Below, one piece after another: positions 26,603 to 35,944 of a stretch of 64,000 nucleotides of DNA. The position numbers and the translations under genes were made by a program. The stretch's first letter is position 1. Every line of letters starts with the position of its first letter. The DNA comes from ZC4RG30 sp039932715. GTDB lineage: Bacteria; Pseudomonadota; Gammaproteobacteria; Steroidobacterales; Steroidobacteraceae. The notes under the pieces are model-generated. The model was given only the letters and a program-made list of their open reading frames with translations, ran no database searches and was not told the DNA's origin. Where the stretch lies: the NCBI GenBank assembly GCA_039932715.1, contig JBDTPN010000015.1, positions 10,269 through 74,268 on the forward strand, read 5' to 3'.

Positions 26603-26974
26603 ATGATGAACAAGTCCCTGATCCTTTGCGCAGCGCTGTTCGCAGGCTGTGCCGGAACTCCGCCCAGCACTCCGCCGGCCGCGCCCGCAAGAGTGGCGCC
26701 TTCGACCGGGCCCACTGCGGCTGCGGCAAGCGCCTCTGCGGGGAGCCCCTCGGCGAGTTTCCTGGCCGGGTACAGGCGCACGGTGAAGGATGGCGTCGAG
26801 TACTTCTGCAACACCAGCGATGAAACGGGTTCAAAGCTGCACAAGAAAGAGGCGTGCTACACCCGCGAGACGTTGGTGGAAATGGAACGCGGCTCGCAAC
26901 AAGAGATTCATGATATGAATCGCGGCTATCAGCAGGGCGGCCAGGATACGGCTGGAATCAGCTTTCCGTACTGA
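26603..26974 (+). CDS. Small lipoprotein of unknown function
   Basis: This 123-residue protein starts MMNKSLILCAALFAGCAG: a signal peptide with lipobox LFAGC, then an Ala/Pro/Ser/Thr-rich linker (about residues 20-55) and a small C-terminal domain with two cysteines (VEYFCNTSDETGSK and HKKEACYTRE). The C-terminal 70 residues are Glu/Gln-rich. The start is supported by AGGGG about six bases upstream; the longer frame would begin inside the terminator. The first Met could be 26603 or 26606. No family was recognised. Confidence 0.75.
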   Translation: MMNKSLILCAALFAGCAGTPPSTPPAAPARVAPSTGPTAAAASASAGSPSASFLAGYRRTVKDGVEYFCNTSDETGSKLHKKEACYTRETLVEMERGSQQEIHDMNRGYQQGGQDTAGISFPY

Positions 26975-27015
26975 TGAGGAAAGTTGGGCGGGCGCGGCAT
27001 TGGCCGCGGCCGCCT

Positions 27016-27885
27016 TCAGCTGCGCATCGCGGCGGCAATGCCGATGAATATTGCCAGGCCGAAATAGTTGTTGTTGAGAAACGCCCTGAAGCAGGCGTCG
27101 CGCTCGCGGCTGCGTATCAGCCACAATTGCCAGGCGAACAGCATCGCTCCCACTAGTAAGGCCATGTGAAAGGGCCAGTGCAGGTTGCTGATGCGCCCTG
27201 CAAGCAGCAGGCCGATGATCACCATGCCCTGCATCGCGCCCACCAGCACCTGGTCCAGGTCGCCAAATGCCACTGCGGTGGATTGCACGCCCAGCTTGAG
27301 ATCGTCATCACGGTCGACCATGGCATATAGCGTGTCGTACACGCCGGCCCACAGCAGCGTGACGATGAACAGCAACCAGCCGATCTTTGGCACTGTGCCC
27401 AAGGTTGCGACGAAGGCCATGGGCACCGCCCAGCCAAAAGCCGCGCCAAGATAAAACTGCGGCAGCGGGAAAAACCGCTTCATGAAAGGATAGGAGACAG
27501 TCAGCGCTGCACCGATGAATGAAAAGTAGACCGTATGCCGGTCCAGTCGCGTGACCAGCCACAATGCCAGCAGCACCAGCACGACGAACAATGCCAGTGC
27601 TTCATACGGCGAGACGCGTCGTGCCGCCAATGGGCGTTGCCGGGTGCGCTTGACCTTGGGGTCGATATCGCGGTCGGCGAAATCGTTGATGACGCAGCCC
27701 GCCGAACGCATCACTACCGTGCCGGCGACGAACACCAGCAACAATTTGAGCGGCGGCACGCCACCGCTGGCAATCCATAGTGCCCACAAGGTCGGCCACA
27801 GCAGCAGGAAGATGCCGATGGGCCGGTCCAGGCGCATCAGCTGCGCATAGTTCCAGGCACGGCGCAGCCATGGCGCGCCGGGCAT
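27016..27885 (-). CDS. ubiA: 4-hydroxybenzoate octaprenyltransferase
   Basis: This 289-residue membrane prenyltransferase attaches the polyprenyl tail to 4-hydroxybenzoate in ubiquinone synthesis. The N-terminal LMRLDRPIGIFLLLWPTLWAL is nearly diagnostic of UbiA. The first Asp-rich motif is NDFADRDID and the second is DTLYAMVDRDDD. I chose ATG 27885 by length comparison with E. coli UbiA; an alternative ATG at 27918 has a better ribosome site (GGAGG) and overlaps the recG stop. Confidence 0.94.
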   Translation of the reverse strand: MPGAPWLRRAWNYAQLMRLDRPIGIFLLLWPTLWALWIASGGVPPLKLLLVFVAGTVVMRSAGCVINDFADRDIDPKVKRTRQRPLAARRVSPYEALALFVVLVLLALWLVTRLDRHTVYFSFIGAALTVSYPFMKRFFPLPQFYLGAAFGWAVPMAFVATLGTVPKIGWLLFIVTLLWAGVYDTLYAMVDRDDDLKLGVQSTAVAFGDLDQVLVGAMQGMVIIGLLLAGRISNLHWPFHMALLVGAMLFAWQLWLIRSRERDACFRAFLNNNYFGLAIFIGIAAAMRS

Positions 27886-27901
27886 GCCGTACAGTCTTTC
27901 G

Positions 27902-29911
27902 CTAACCGATCCGGCCATATTCCTCGGCGCCTCCGATCCAGCGCATGCGCAGTGGCGCGATGCAGGCGGCATTCTCACGCAGCAGCAACTCCGCAGTCGA
28001 GCGCACCTGTGGCAAAAGATCGGCATCACGGATCAAATCGGCCACGCGCAGTTCGGCCAGTCCCGTCTGGCGTGTGCCAAGAAGTTCGCCCGGCCCACGC
28101 AGCTCAAGGTCGCGACGCGCGATCTCGAAACCGTCATTGCTGTCGCGAATGGCCGCGAGTCGTGCCCGGGCCAGTTCCGACAATGGGGCCTGGTACAACA
28201 GCACGCAGCTACTCTCCGCCGCGCCACGGCCCACACGACCGCGCAGTTGGTGCAACTGCGCCAGGCCCATGCGCTCGGCATTCTCGATCACCATCAGGCT
28301 GGCGTTGGGGACGTCAACGCCCACTTCGATGACTGTGGTGGCCACCAGCAGCTGCGTGCGGCCGGCCTTGAAGTCGTGCATGGCTTTTTCCTTGGCGCGC
28401 GGTGGCATGCGGCCGTGTACCAGCCCGATGCGTACATCGGGAAGCGCAGCCACCAGGGAAGCGGCGGTTTCTTCCGCGGCCTGCGCGCGCAGTTCATCGG
28501 ATTCATCGATGAGCGGACATACCCAGTAGGCCTGCTTGCCTGCACGGCAGGCATTGTGGATTCGTTCGACCACTTCAGCACGACGCTCCGCTGCCAGCAC
28601 CACGGTGCGGATGGGTACGCGACCCGGCGGTAGCTCGTCGATCACCGACACGTCGAGGTCGGCATAGGCCGTCATTGCCAGAGTGCGGGGAATGGGCGTC
28701 GCCGTCATGATCAACTGATGCGGCACCTGTTCACCATGCCGACCCTTCTCCTTGAGCTGCATGCGTTGCTGCACGCCGAAACGATGCTGCTCGTCCACGA
28801 CCACCAATGTCAGGCGCTGAAACGTCACACCTTCCTGGAACAATGCATGGGTGCCCACGGCGATGCGCACTTCGCCGCTGGCCACTGCGGCGACGGCACT
28901 GCGGCGCGTCTTTGCCGGTTGCGATCCCGAGAGCAGCGCGACCATGACGCCCAGTGGCCGGAACCAGGCATCCAGAGTGCGCCAGTGCTGCTCGGCCAGC
29001 AGCTCCGTTGGCGCCATCAGCGCCGCCTGGCCACCGCTGCCCACAGCGCGCGCGGCGGCAGCAGCGGCAATCACCGTCTTGCCGCATCCCACATCGCCCT
29101 GGATCAATCGCATCATCGGCAGTTGGCGCTGCAGGTCGCTCGACACCTCACCCTGCACACGCTGCTGCGCACCGGTGAGCTTGAAGGGCAGGCTGGTGAT
29201 GAATCTCTGGCTGAGTTGTTGCGGATCGTGCAGTGCCGGCGCCGGCTCGCTCTGGATGCGTTGCTTGAGCTGCTGCATCGAAAGCTGGTGGGCCAGCAGT
29301 TCCTCGAACGCGAGGCGTCGTTGCGCCGGGTTCTGCCCGACGGCCAGTGCGGCCAGCGATGTGCCCACCGGCGGGTGATGCATGAATTCGAGGGCTTCGC
29401 GCAGTGGGGGCAGCTGCAGGCGCGAAACCACACTGGCAGGCAGCAGGTCCTCGGCGGGATTGGCGGCAAGTTTTGCCAGCGCGCGATCCACACTGGCGCG
29501 AACCCGGGTCTGGGTCATGCCTTCCGTCAGCGGATAGATGGGCGTAAGGCGATCTTCCAGCGGTTCGGCCTCATTGCCCACACGCCGGTATTCGGGGTGC
29601 ACCATCTCCAGCCCCTGCGGACCGCGGCGCACTTCCCCTGCACAGCGCAGGCGCGTGCCACGGGTGAGATAGGCCATCTGCGCCCGCGAGAAATAGAAGA
29701 AGCGCAGGTTGAGAAATCCGGAGCCGTCGGAAATGCGAACCAGCAATGTACGACGCCGGCGAAAGACTACGTCGGCCAGTTGCACTTCGCCTTCGACCAC
29801 CACGCGCGCACCAGGCAGCAGCGCGCCCAGCGGCGTAATACGTGTGCGATCTTCGTAGCGAACCGGCAGCAGGAACAGCGGGTCCACCGCCGCGGGCGCG
29901 GTTTCGCTCAC
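27902..29911 (-). CDS. recG: ATP-dependent DNA helicase RecG
   Basis: This 669-residue SF2 helicase remodels stalled forks and Holliday junctions. The wedge/OB domain begins at LPVRYEDRTRITPLG (about residue 15), then come Walker A GDVGCGKTV, DEQHRFGVQQR (motif II), TATPIPRTLAMT (motif III), VGVDVPNASLMVIENAERMG (V) and QLRGRVGRG (VI). The start is GTG 29911, 7 bases after the ridA stop. The first 35-40 residues found in E. coli RecG before LPLRYEDRT are missing. Confidence 0.93.
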   Translation of the reverse strand: MSETAPAAVDPLFLLPVRYEDRTRITPLGALLPGARVVVEGEVQLADVVFRRRRTLLVRISDGSGFLNLRFFYFSRAQMAYLTRGTRLRCAGEVRRGPQGLEMVHPEYRRVGNEAEPLEDRLTPIYPLTEGMTQTRVRASVDRALAKLAANPAEDLLPASVVSRLQLPPLREALEFMHHPPVGTSLAALAVGQNPAQRRLAFEELLAHQLSMQQLKQRIQSEPAPALHDPQQLSQRFITSLPFKLTGAQQRVQGEVSSDLQRQLPMMRLIQGDVGCGKTVIAAAAAARAVGSGGQAALMAPTELLAEQHWRTLDAWFRPLGVMVALLSGSQPAKTRRSAVAAVASGEVRIAVGTHALFQEGVTFQRLTLVVVDEQHRFGVQQRMQLKEKGRHGEQVPHQLIMTATPIPRTLAMTAYADLDVSVIDELPPGRVPIRTVVLAAERRAEVVERIHNACRAGKQAYWVCPLIDESDELRAQAAEETAASLVAALPDVRIGLVHGRMPPRAKEKAMHDFKAGRTQLLVATTVIEVGVDVPNASLMVIENAERMGLAQLHQLRGRVGRGAAESSCVLLYQAPLSELARARLAAIRDSNDGFEIARRDLELRGPGELLGTRQTGLAELRVADLIRDADLLPQVRSTAELLLRENAACIAPLRMRWIGGAEEYGRIG

Positions 29912-29918
29912 GTTCCGG

Positions 29919-30302
29919 TCAGGGAATCCAGACAATGCACTCCACTTCCACGCGCGCGCCCTTGGGCAGCGTGGCCACGCCCACGGCTGCACGCGCCGGC
30001 CAAGGCTGCGGGAAATATCGGGCCATGATTTCGTTGACGCGCGCGAAGTGCCCCATGTCAGTGAGTGACACATTGACCTTCACGGCGCTGGCCAGGGTTC
30101 CCCCGCCGGCTTCGGCAATGGCCTTGATGTTGTCGAACACCCGTGTGATCTCGGCGTCGATATCCCCGGTAACCAGTTGCTGGGTTGCAGGGTCGAGCGG
30201 AATCTGCCCGGAGATATAGAGCAAATCGCCGGCACGCACGGCCTGTGAATAGGTGCCGATGGCCGATGGCGCATTGGGGGTCGAGATGATGCTGCGGCTC
30301 AT
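29919..30302 (-). CDS. ridA: RidA family reactive enamine/imine deaminase
   Basis: This 127-residue YjgF/YER057c/UK114-family protein hydrolyses reactive 2-aminoacrylate-type enamines produced by PLP enzymes. Signature segments include AIGTYSQAVRAGDLLYISGQ, a C-terminal substrate-Arg region GARVEVECIVWIP, and the conserved ITRVFDNIKAIAEAGG. It overlaps spoT by 4 bases and is followed by recG; a spoT-ridA linkage is common in gammaproteobacteria such as Pseudomonas. Confidence 0.96.
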   Translation of the reverse strand: MSRSIISTPNAPSAIGTYSQAVRAGDLLYISGQIPLDPATQQLVTGDIDAEITRVFDNIKAIAEAGGGTLASAVKVNVSLTDMGHFARVNEIMARYFPQPWPARAAVGVATLPKGARVEVECIVWIP

Positions 30303-32497
30303 TCTTGTGCTTCTTCTGCTTCGGTGGATCCATGCTGATTCTTGCGCGAGGCCTGGTAGCGTGACACACGCACCACGTCAGGCATGCGACGGATGGTGCG
30401 CACCAGCTTCGCCAGGTGCAAGCGGTCCTTGACCTCGACTTCCAGTCGCATCAGCGTCACGTCGCCATCGCGCTGTTCAACGCTGGCCATTCCGATATTG
30501 GTGCCGGTGTCGGCTATGGCCGCGGAAATCGCTGCCAGCATGCCCACGCGATTGACCGACTCGACGCGGATCTCGGAGCTGAAATAACGAGTGAGGTCGG
30601 CCTGCCAGGATACGGGCTGCCACTTTTCCGGATGCTTGTGGTAATCCTCGACGTTGGCGCAGGTATCACGATGGATGATGATGCCGCGGCCTGCCGACAG
30701 GAAGGCGATGATCGGGTCGTCAGGTATGGGCCGGCAACAGCGCGCATAGGACACCAGCAGGCCTTCGGCGCCGGCGATGGCCAGGGGCGTCACAGCGCCT
30801 GCTGCGTCGTGCCCACCGGGCAGCAGTCGGCGCGCTACCAGCGGCGCCAGGCGTTCACCCAGGCCCATCTGTACCAGCAAATCGTCGCGGTCCTTGCAGC
30901 CGAATTCACGCAGCGCCTGCTCCAGTATCGCCGGGTCGAGCTTGTCGACGTTGAGCTGGAATTCCTCCAGCGCGGTATTGAGCAGCTGTCGGCCCAGCTC
31001 CACTGCCTCGCTGCGCTTCAGCGACTTGAGATAGTGGCGGATGGCACTTCGCGCCTTGGCAGTGGCGACGAAGTTGACCCACGACGGATTGGGTGACGCG
31101 CCCTTGGCAGTGATGATCTGCACGGTCTGGCCATTGCGCAGTACCGAACGCAGCGGCGCCAGGCGCCGGTCGATCTTGGCGGCGACGCAGCGATTGCCGA
31201 TGTCGGTGTGCACGGCATACGCAAAATCGACCACGGTGGCGCCGCGCGGCAGGCGCAGGATCGCGCCCTTGGGAGTGAACACGTAGACCTTGTCCGGGAA
31301 CAGGTCGACCTTGACGCTCTCGATGAATTCCTCGGCGTTGCCGCTGGCCTGCATCTCCATCAGGTGCGAGATCCACGCGCGCGCGCGTTCCTGCTGCGTG
31401 GAGTCGGTGGCACCGGACTTGTATTTCCAGTGCGCGGCAATGCCGGACTCGGCGATGTGATGCATGTCGCTGGTACGGATCTGCACCTCGATGGGCACGC
31501 CGTTGGGTCCGAACAGCGTCGTGTGCAGCGACTGGTAGCCGTTGACGCGCGGGATGGCGATGTAGTCCTTGAACCGTCCCGGCATGGGCCGGTATGTCGA
31601 ATGGACCACACCCAGCGCGCGATAGCAGGTGTCGTTGGAGTCGACGAGTATGCGCAGGCCATACACATCGACCACCTGCGACAGCAGCGACTTCTTGCGC
31701 CGCATCTTGCGGTAGACGCTATAGAGATGCTTTTCGCGCGATTCGACCACGGCCTGGATGCCGGCCTTCTGCATCGCCGCATCCAGCGACTTCTCGATCT
31801 TGCCGAGGAATTCCTTCTGGTTGCCGCGCGCGCGTTTGAGTGCCCGCTCAATGACCCGGTAGCGCTGCGGATACAGCGCGCGAAAGCCCAGGTCTTCCAG
31901 TTCCAGCTTGATCTTGTAGAGGCCGAGGCGCTCGGCCACTGGTGCATAGATCTCCAGCGTCTCGCGCGCCACCAGGCGGCGCTTCTGCAGGGACATGCTG
32001 TCGATGGTGCGCATGTTGTGCGTGCGGTCGGCCAGCTTGACCATGATCACGCGCAGGTCGTTGACCATGGCCAGCAGCATCTTGCGGAAGCTCTCGGCCT
32101 GCGCTTCCTCGCGGCTCTTGAACTGGATCTGGTCCAGCTTGGTCACGCCATCGACGATTCCCGCGACATCGGCGCCAAAGCGCTGCGCGATTTCTTCCTT
32201 GGCGATGGGCGTGTCTTCGATGACGTCATGCAGGATGGCGCTGACGATGGTGTCCGCGTCGAGGTGCAGGTCGGCAAGGATCTCGGCGGTGGCCACCGGG
32301 TGCGCGATGTAGGGCTCACCCGATAACCGTTTCTGGCCAAGGTGGGCCTGGGCGCCAAACTCGGCGGCCTCGCGGATGCGCGCGACCTGTTCAGGAGGAA
32401 GATACAGCTCGACCTTGCCGAGCAATTCGCGAAGGCCGGGAGTGCGCCTTGCGCTGGTTCCTGGAATCAGGCCAAGCAGCGAGGACGCATAGTCCAT
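30299..32497 (-). CDS. spoT: Bifunctional (p)ppGpp synthetase/hydrolase SpoT
   Basis: This 732-residue stringent-response enzyme has an HD hydrolase domain (H-D at about 90-91 in LHDVIEDTP, HPVATAEILADL), a nucleotidyltransferase synthetase domain (GRFKDYIAIPRVNGYQSLHT), a TGS domain (DKVYVFTPKGAILRLPRGAT) and a C-terminal ACT domain (IRVESVNRVGMLAAISAAIA). An intact HD box means hydrolase activity is kept. It forms a unit with rpoZ (13 bases upstream) and ridA. Confidence 0.97.
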   Translation of the reverse strand: MDYASSLLGLIPGTSARRTPGLRELLGKVELYLPPEQVARIREAAEFGAQAHLGQKRLSGEPYIAHPVATAEILADLHLDADTIVSAILHDVIEDTPIAKEEIAQRFGADVAGIVDGVTKLDQIQFKSREEAQAESFRKMLLAMVNDLRVIMVKLADRTHNMRTIDSMSLQKRRLVARETLEIYAPVAERLGLYKIKLELEDLGFRALYPQRYRVIERALKRARGNQKEFLGKIEKSLDAAMQKAGIQAVVESREKHLYSVYRKMRRKKSLLSQVVDVYGLRILVDSNDTCYRALGVVHSTYRPMPGRFKDYIAIPRVNGYQSLHTTLFGPNGVPIEVQIRTSDMHHIAESGIAAHWKYKSGATDSTQQERARAWISHLMEMQASGNAEEFIESVKVDLFPDKVYVFTPKGAILRLPRGATVVDFAYAVHTDIGNRCVAAKIDRRLAPLRSVLRNGQTVQIITAKGASPNPSWVNFVATAKARSAIRHYLKSLKRSEAVELGRQLLNTALEEFQLNVDKLDPAILEQALREFGCKDRDDLLVQMGLGERLAPLVARRLLPGGHDAAGAVTPLAIAGAEGLLVSYARCCRPIPDDPIIAFLSAGRGIIIHRDTCANVEDYHKHPEKWQPVSWQADLTRYFSSEIRVESVNRVGMLAAISAAIADTGTNIGMASVEQRDGDVTLMRLEVEVKDRLHLAKLVRTIRRMPDVVRVSRYQASRKNQHGSTEAEEAQE

Positions 32498-32510
32498 AGG
32501 GACGGGAGGG

Positions 32511-32792
32511 TTAGTCTCCCAGGCCGAACTGCGGGGCGCGGAAGCCTTCGAGCTGTGCGTCGATATCGTTGACGATGGGCTCCGGGGTGGGCTCCGGTTC
32601 CAGCAGCATCTCGGGTGTGATGTTGCCTTCGGCTATTTCGCGCAGGGCAATGACAGTCACCTTGTCATTGTCGAGCGGCACCGTGGGTTCTGCGCCATTG
32701 GCAAGGCGGCGGGCGCGGGCCGCTGCCAGCAGCACCAGCTGGAAAAGGTTATCGACATTGGGCAGACAGTCTTCAACGGTGATGCGGGCCAT
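32511..32792 (-). CDS. rpoZ: DNA-directed RNA polymerase omega subunit
   Basis: This 93-residue protein begins MARITVEDCLPNVDNLFQLV, followed by AAARARRLANGAEP, the standard omega helix that wraps the beta' C-terminus. Omega carries a ppGpp-binding site in proteobacterial polymerase, and the gmk-rpoZ-spoT order is highly conserved. Confidence 0.97.
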   Translation of the reverse strand: MARITVEDCLPNVDNLFQLVLLAAARARRLANGAEPTVPLDNDKVTVIALREIAEGNITPEMLLEPEPTPEPIVNDIDAQLEGFRAPQFGLGD

Positions 32793-32817
32793 GGTTCGCC
32801 TGTGCTAATTCAATGCG

Positions 32818-33456
32818 TTACGGAACCGGGAAGTCTAGCAGGTTTGCGATCACTGCAGACAGCTGCGGTCGGCCGGCCCCCAGGTTTTCCCCGCTTCCGG
32901 TAACGATATGGACCAGCTGGCCCACGGCCGCGTCGAAGTCATCGTTGACCACTACATAGTCGAATTCGCGGTAATGGCCCATGTCAGTGACCGCATCGGC
33001 CAGACGGCGCTCGATTACCGCCGGGCTGTCGGTGCCGCGGCCAGTCAGCCGCAGGCGCAGGGCCTCCAGGGAGGGCGGCAGGATAAAAATGGTGCGGCAA
33101 TCGGGCAGTGCGCGACGCACCTGGCGCGCCCCTTGCCAGTCGATTTCCAGCAGCACCTGGCAGCCCTGGGCCAGCTTGTCCTTGATCTGCTGCAGGCCGG
33201 TGCCGTACTGGTTGTCGAATACGCGCGCATGTTCAAGGAAGGCGCCGGCGGCGGCCATGCGATCAAATTCCGCGTTGGTGACAAAGAAGTATTCGCGGCC
33301 GTGCAGCTCGGTGGGTCGCGGTAGGCGCGTGGTGTGCGAGGTGGATACGCACAGGTCGGGCAGGCGCTCGCGAAGTGCCTTGACCAGGCTGGTCTTCCCC
33401 GCGCCTGAGGGCGCGGAGATGACGAACAATCGGGCGGAGGAAGGCTGCGCGGTCAT
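32818..33456 (-). CDS. gmk: Guanylate kinase
   Basis: This 212-residue enzyme phosphorylates GMP to GDP. The P-loop APSGAGKTS is at about residues 15-23; the GMP-binding STSHTTRLPRP and GREYFFV segments and the LEIDWQGARQVR block are present. It is the first gene of the conserved gmk-rpoZ-spoT group and lies 25 bases upstream of rpoZ. Confidence 0.97.
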   Translation of the reverse strand: MTAQPSSARLFVISAPSGAGKTSLVKALRERLPDLCVSTSHTTRLPRPTELHGREYFFVTNAEFDRMAAAGAFLEHARVFDNQYGTGLQQIKDKLAQGCQVLLEIDWQGARQVRRALPDCRTIFILPPSLEALRLRLTGRGTDSPAVIERRLADAVTDMGHYREFDYVVVNDDFDAAVGQLVHIVTGSGENLGAGRPQLSAVIANLLDFPVP

Positions 33457-33495
33457 GGCCCGAAGATACCGGGATAACCGCGCTCCGGGCAGACG

Positions 33496-33996
33496 TTAGC
33501 GAACCAGCGGGATCATCGAAGCCAGCTTCAGCTGGGTAACCAGTCCCAGGCGGCGTTCGATGTGGATTACTCGGGCTGCATTGCCAGGCGACAGCACCGT
33601 CTGAAACTTTGCGAGCCATTTGACACGGATTGTGTGGATCTTTTCGTCACGGTCGAGCAGGGCATTCACATAGGCCAGGGAATCGGCGTCCGTCAGCCTG
33701 GAGTAGCGATCCGCATAGGCCTGTGTCGCCTTGAGTTGGCCGTCGATAAGGACATTCTGTTCAGCCTGGTACTGTTCAAACAGGGGCCAGAACTTTGCAG
33801 CTTCCGAGGCGTTGAGCGTAAGGCCCTTGGCAATGATGTCGGAATGCGCAGTTTGCAGGTCGGTGCGAAGTTCTGCGAGCACCTGCTCGATAGTCGGCTG
33901 TGCAGACGCTGCCGGCTTCGCCGCAGGCGCATCGGCAGCCATGGCGGGAGCAAGGATTCCGGCCGCGACGATCGCAAGCGTGACTGACTTGAACGT
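33496..33996 (-). CDS. Exported helical protein of unknown function, probable ACG start
   Basis: From ATG 33942 the protein is 148 residues, helical and charged (QPTIEQVLAELRTDL; FWPLFEQYQAEQNVL), resembling small periplasmic proteins with a Spy/LTXXQ-like build. The frame stays open upstream and encodes a near-ideal signal peptide, FKSVTLAIVAAGILAPAMA, cut just before ADAPAAKPA. No ATG, GTG or TTG precedes it, but an ACG at 33996-33994 sits eight bases after AAGGA and directly before FKSV. I extend the gene to that ACG (about 166 residues). A sequencing error turning ATG into ACG is the alternative; a conventional caller would start at 33942. Confidence 0.7.
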   Translation of the reverse strand, partial: TFKSVTLAIVAAGILAPAMAADAPAAKPAASAQPTIEQVLAELRTDLQTAHSDIIAKGLTLNASEAAKFWPLFEQYQAEQNVLIDGQLKATQAYADRYSRLTDADSLAYVNALLDRDEKIHTIRVKWLAKFQTVLSPGNAARVIHIERRLGLVTQLKLASMIPLVR

Positions 33997-34115
33997 GAGC
34001 GTTGTCCTTAGGTTTTTATTGGGGCCGGGTGGCGCGGGCCGGAATCATACCGGCATTCCGCGAGCCTCTCATCGCTGCTGCGACGCAGCATTTCTTCATT
34101 CCCGGAAGGGGGCCC

Positions 34116-34811
34116 CTACCGACCTGCGGCAACCACTCGACCGGTATTTCTCTCCTGCGCCAGCACGGCATAGGTGCCGACATCGGCTGCCATGTTGGCC
34201 GGCTGCACGTAAAATTCCCGTGCGTCGCCGCGCCATTGGCCCAGCGGCTGCATGGCGCGCACGATCTGGAATTCCTCCAGGGTCCGTCCTGAATTCTCGC
34301 CGCGACCGATGGTCGTTTTGGCGCGGGGTTGCAGACCGAACAGGGTCAGCACGCAATCGCAGGGGCGCTCCAGCGCCGGCAGCGACACTGCGAGACCAGC
34401 GTCCTGCTTGCGCAGCACAATGGCGGTAGTCCGCGCAGCATTGTCCAACACCTGTTGCACGGCCTTGCGCTGGCTGCCGATGACATCCTGCATGCCATTC
34501 ACCACCATTTGCGGCGTGTAGGTGGAAGCCAGACTGAGTTGCTGCGCATAGCGGCGCTGGCGCTCGTCGAACCGCAATTGCGAGAATTTGTCCTGCCAAC
34601 CCAGGTCGTTCCAGTACGTCACATGCAACGCGAGGGCCAGAATGTCGGGGCGCCGGTTGAGTTCGCCCAGCAGCGCGTCGGCAGGAGGGCAGCTGTTGCA
34701 GCCCTGTGATGTGAAGAGTTCCACGACCACCGGACCGGGCGCTGCGGCGACATCAACCACACCGATCAGCGTCACCAAGGCTCCGGCAAGCAGCGTGTTC
34801 CAGCAGTTCAT
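34116..34811 (-). CDS. DUF1223 family exported thioredoxin-like protein
   Basis: This 231-residue protein has a signal peptide (about residues 1-24, ending VAAAPGP) and a domain opening VVVELFTSQGCNSCPPADALL, the DUF1223 signature with a C-x2-C pair in a thioredoxin-like fold. Later conserved pieces are HVTYWNDLGWQDKF and YTPQMVVNG. The biochemical role of the family is unknown; a thiol redox function is plausible. ATG 34811 is preferred to an upstream GTG at 34826. Confidence 0.85.
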   Translation of the reverse strand: MNCWNTLLAGALVTLIGVVDVAAAPGPVVVELFTSQGCNSCPPADALLGELNRRPDILALALHVTYWNDLGWQDKFSQLRFDERQRRYAQQLSLASTYTPQMVVNGMQDVIGSQRKAVQQVLDNAARTTAIVLRKQDAGLAVSLPALERPCDCVLTLFGLQPRAKTTIGRGENSGRTLEEFQIVRAMQPLGQWRGDAREFYVQPANMAADVGTYAVLAQERNTGRVVAAGR

Positions 34812-34997
34812 ACCGGGAATTCGCACAGCTACGCCATTTGGTTACAGCTACAGCCCTGTGCGTATCGAAATGCTCGCTGCGCATTGAAGGCCCATAAGGC
34901 ACGTAGCGTTTCCCCCATGGCTCCTATTCTCACTTATCCAGGAGGCTGCGGAAACTGTGTTGCGTAATGCGACATATTCTCCTTGCCCGGGTCTGCC

Positions 34998-35873
34998 CTA
35001 TTCGATGTTCTGCACCTGTTCGCGCATCTGTTCTATCAACACCTTCATGTCTACCGCCAGACGCGTGGTGGCCAGGTCCTGCGACTTGGATGAAAGCGTG
35101 TTGGCCTCGCGGTTGAACTCCTGCATCAGGAAATCCAGCCGTCGCCCGGCGGCCTCGGGACTGGAAATGATCTTGCGCGTTTCTTCGAGGTGGCCGTCGA
35201 GGCGATCGAGCTCCTCGGCCACATCCATGCGCTGCACCAGCAGCACGACTTCCTGCTCGATGCGTTCGCTGTCCACGGATGCTCCCAGCTCCGCCACGCG
35301 CTCGGTCAGTCGGCTGCGGATGCCTGCCTGCACTTCGGGCAATCGCGCACGCACCTGGGCCACAATCGTGACCAGCTGATCGCAACGCTCGCGCACCAGC
35401 TCTTTGAGGCGGGCGCCTTCGCTGGCACGCATTTTCTTGAGGTCTGCCAGCGCCGCGGTAAACAGGCTGCGACCGGCAGCAAGTTGTGCCTCGGGATCCG
35501 CAGCCGATTCGCGCAGCACCCCCGGAAAGCGCAGCAGGTCCACCAGGTTGACCTGCAACGCTGCAGCGGATGAGCGCGTTGCGGTCACCAGCTGATCCAG
35601 CGCTGGAGTCAGGCGCGCCAGCAATTCCGCGTCCACCTGCAAGGCGTTAGCGGCGCCCGCGCTGCTGCGGCTGCTGAAGACGCAGTCGACCTTGCCGCGT
35701 CGCAGCTCCTTCTGCAACTGCGCGCGCATCTGCGGCTCAAGTGAGCGCAGTTCGTCCGGCAGTCGCACCGTGGCCTCGAGATATCGATGATTCACGCTGC
35801 GCAGCTCGCAGACCAGCGAGCCGGCAGGGCTCGTGGCCTCGGCGCGGGCAAATCCGGTCATGCTGACAATCAT
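34998..35873 (-). CDS. yicC: YicC family protein (endoribonuclease-like)
   Basis: This 291-residue protein has the family ends intact: MIVSMTGFARAEATSPAGS at the N-terminus, SVNHRYLEATVRLPDELR, and the C-terminal EFNREANTLSSKSQDLATT. YicC proteins are conserved RNA-linked factors, reported in E. coli to act as an endoribonuclease affecting small RNA turnover. It is divergent from the PP2C gene (71 bases). Confidence 0.93.
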   Translation of the reverse strand: MIVSMTGFARAEATSPAGSLVCELRSVNHRYLEATVRLPDELRSLEPQMRAQLQKELRRGKVDCVFSSRSSAGAANALQVDAELLARLTPALDQLVTATRSSAAALQVNLVDLLRFPGVLRESAADPEAQLAAGRSLFTAALADLKKMRASEGARLKELVRERCDQLVTIVAQVRARLPEVQAGIRSRLTERVAELGASVDSERIEQEVVLLVQRMDVAEELDRLDGHLEETRKIISSPEAAGRRLDFLMQEFNREANTLSSKSQDLATTRLAVDMKVLIEQMREQVQNIE

Positions 35874-35944
35874 CGTTGGCCTATACGCGGCGGATGTAAA
35901 TGCAATAATGCCGCAACAGTCTAGCCGAACAGCCGGGGTCGTTT

